Origin: Anthopleura xanthogrammica | Taxonomy: Eukaryota > Cnidaria > Anthozoa > Actiniaria > Actiniidae | NCBI GenBank assembly: GCA_964019055.1 | Contig: OZ025209.1 | Coordinates: 11,131,981 to 11,195,980, forward strand | Length of the DNA: 64,000 bases | Reading direction: 5' to 3' | In this document: positions 63,301-64,000 of the stretch, in pieces | Numbering within the stretch: position 1 is the stretch's first letter | Layout: every line of letters starts with the position of its first letter | Made by a program: the position numbers and the translations under genes | The notes under the pieces: model-generated | Databases searched by the model: none | What the model saw: only the letters and a program-made list of their open reading frames with translations | What the model was told of the DNA's origin: nothing

Positions 63301-64000
63301 AAGATGCTGATGGGAATACAGCTTCAACAGGTTAATCATGCAGTAGTACAATACAGTCATTCAAGTAAATCTTAGAATGTATGTAAAGATGCAAGATTGT
63401 GGACCCGTAGCATGGGTGATCTATGCTGTAAATCTGTCAACCTCTAAACAATGCTAGGTTTGTGCACGAGGCCTGCATTTGAGCCCCATTGCCCAAGTTA
63501 GTATGTGCGTTGAATTTGTTTGATGTGTTGTTCTCTCCTATGCTATGAGGTTTTTTTTCCGAGTTTTCCCCGGTTTTCCTTGATTCGGAAAAAATCAACA
63601 TGTGTATTGAGAGTCATACACATAGAACATTGAATGTAGTAGTAGTGTGTGTGTGTGTGAATGAAAAATTGTTCCCAATAGACCCATTCGAAAAATGGCC
63701 ACTTCTAATTTACATATTTTCTAAATTTAATACCTCAGGAGGAACAAATCATGTCAATAGTAAGAAGACAATATGAATAAGGATTCTGTGAAAAATCTGG
63801 GACAAAAATTAAAGTGATTATTTTAGGAGTTACTGCAGTGTAAAGTGTGTAAATGACACCAAAGCGAGGCTAGTCAGTATTTATCAGCAAAATCTGGTAC
63901 TTATATCTGTAAATTCATTCCGTAATAACTTAAAAGGAAAAAATGCCACTGCATTGAAACTTTACCCACTCACTCACTTTTGGATGCTCTTTCATATAAG
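57390..64000 (-). CDS. Unrecognised helical-repeat protein with acidic/basic nuclear tail (C-terminal 464 aa; 5' end off window)
   Basis: I cannot name this gene. Exons in coding order: 63978-64000 (partial), 63167-63238, 61874-61905, 61659-61721, 61277-61352, 61090-61184, 60699-60754, 60504-60591, 60031-60081, 59075-59177, 58638-58784, 58157-58252, 57390-57884; the phases join without a stop and end in TGA at 57390-57392. The first part looks like alpha-helical HEAT/armadillo-type repeats (STLECLSFILEEFSSKC, RVRDLLKTLHKSIVLMNHRW, ESYEDLMAAMLSLYTDLQIV, SVETLATLIFAVLG, GAALIPLLRCIMERNQGML). After about residue 215 it becomes acidic and low complexity, with runs of Glu, two similar segments ('SASSPLKRKRVMKVDDEE' and 'SASSALKRKRGMKIINYEE') and a Lys/Arg/Ser-rich end (RKKSKESKK, TRSSSRRAG). 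The KRKR and KKSK clusters suggest nuclear import. A chromatin or ribosome-biogenesis scaffold is possible, but that is guesswork. Confidence 0.8.
57946..57967. repeat. Poly(G) run
   Basis: G homopolymer interrupted by one T in the last intron of the right-edge gene. Confidence 0.9.
59280..59426. mobile_element. Inverted-repeat element (TTAGAGTGCAAACAGTATATCC ends)
   Basis: 'ttagagtgcaaacagtatat' with 'ccgtgaaa' at the left pairs with 'tttcacggatatactgtttg' and 'cactctaa' at the right; inner 'ctaaatagcacaaaatagtg' is also partly palindromic. About 147 bp, in an intron of the right-edge gene. Confidence 0.88.
60256..60445 (+). mobile_element. tRNA-derived SINE copy
   Basis: Head 'gttagatcgctcgcctctct' and 'ccaggttcaagtactg' (B-box like), then body 'gtttttctctgggtcctcca', 'gttttccaccccccgcaaaa' and 'attctaattcgat', the same order as at 16018-16290. 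Confidence 0.7.
60798..60898. repeat. (GAAA)n/(GGAA)n microsatellite
   Basis: GAAA repeats passing into GGAA repeats, in an intron of the right-edge gene between exons 60699-60754 and 61090-61184. Confidence 0.95.
61915..63160. repeat. Decayed tandem array, period roughly 170-200 bp, filling an intron
   Basis: Between exons 61874-61905 and 63167-63238 the motifs 'gatcacatgaagta', 'ggtttctgaatagg', 'acagttgaattgaaggcaat', 'tatcagactctatttcaatt', 'gccccctgcctcaagat' and 'gaccaaaagacaacaagaac' recur in the same order about five or six times with strong divergence. An intron-sized array built from an old local duplication. Confidence 0.8.
63410..63605 (+). mobile_element. Worn SINE-like repeat
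   Basis: 'ggtgatctatgctgtaaatc', 'gcctgcatttgagccccatt', then 'tttttccgagttttccccgg' and 'ttttccttgattcggaaaaa' plus 'atcaacat' resemble the SINE head-body layout at 16018 and 60256. Weak match. Confidence 0.5.

Overview
This is a eukaryotic nuclear DNA window: every recognisable protein gene is split by GT-AG introns, the background is AT-rich, and the spaces between exons are full of short inverted-repeat transposons, SINEs and microsatellites. Gene content fits an aquatic invertebrate animal: an NADPH-cytochrome P450 reductase, a ciliary dynein regulatory complex subunit, a SWAP-70/DEF6-like protein, an SLC7 amino acid transporter and an intronless rhodopsin-type GPCR. A cnidarian, probably an anthozoan, is my best guess, but that is inference from gene style and not something the sequence proves.

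Layout: 1-2677 repeats only; 2678-13965 (-) P450 reductase, 16 coding exons, complete (674 aa); 15641-23218 (-) CCDC65/DRC2, 15 coding exons, complete (498 aa); 25697-33690 (+) SWAP-70/DEF6-like gene, 6 coding exons, complete (835 aa), with a repetitive acidic tail and a 42-bp minisatellite directly after the stop; 34.2-37.9 kb nested inverted-repeat elements; 37928-38720 and 41649-42441 (+) two tandem copies of a sulfotransferase-like gene, both interrupted by the same +1 frame break at an AAC TGA; 43447-55487 (-) SLC7 light-chain-type transporter, 10 coding exons (491 aa), whose 6.7-kb last intron holds an intronless GPCR gene (45322-46251, -) and a 1-kb element flanked by TTAA; 57390-64000 (-) the last 13 coding exons of a gene I do not recognise, running off the right edge.

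Exon chains were built by hand from splice sites and phase. In the P450 reductase, CCDC65, SWAP-70 and SLC7 genes all exon lengths add up to one open frame, which is strong internal support.

The genes do not form a pathway. The most interesting non-gene content is mobile: at least three elements with CACAGG ends and 7-bp target duplications, one a 405-bp almost perfect palindrome; a six-copy family with TAGACCCC ends; a 149-bp element with a 9-bp duplication; several clear nested insertions; and higher-order minisatellites inside introns. The most interesting gene-level signal is the shared antizyme-like +1 break in both sulfotransferase copies.
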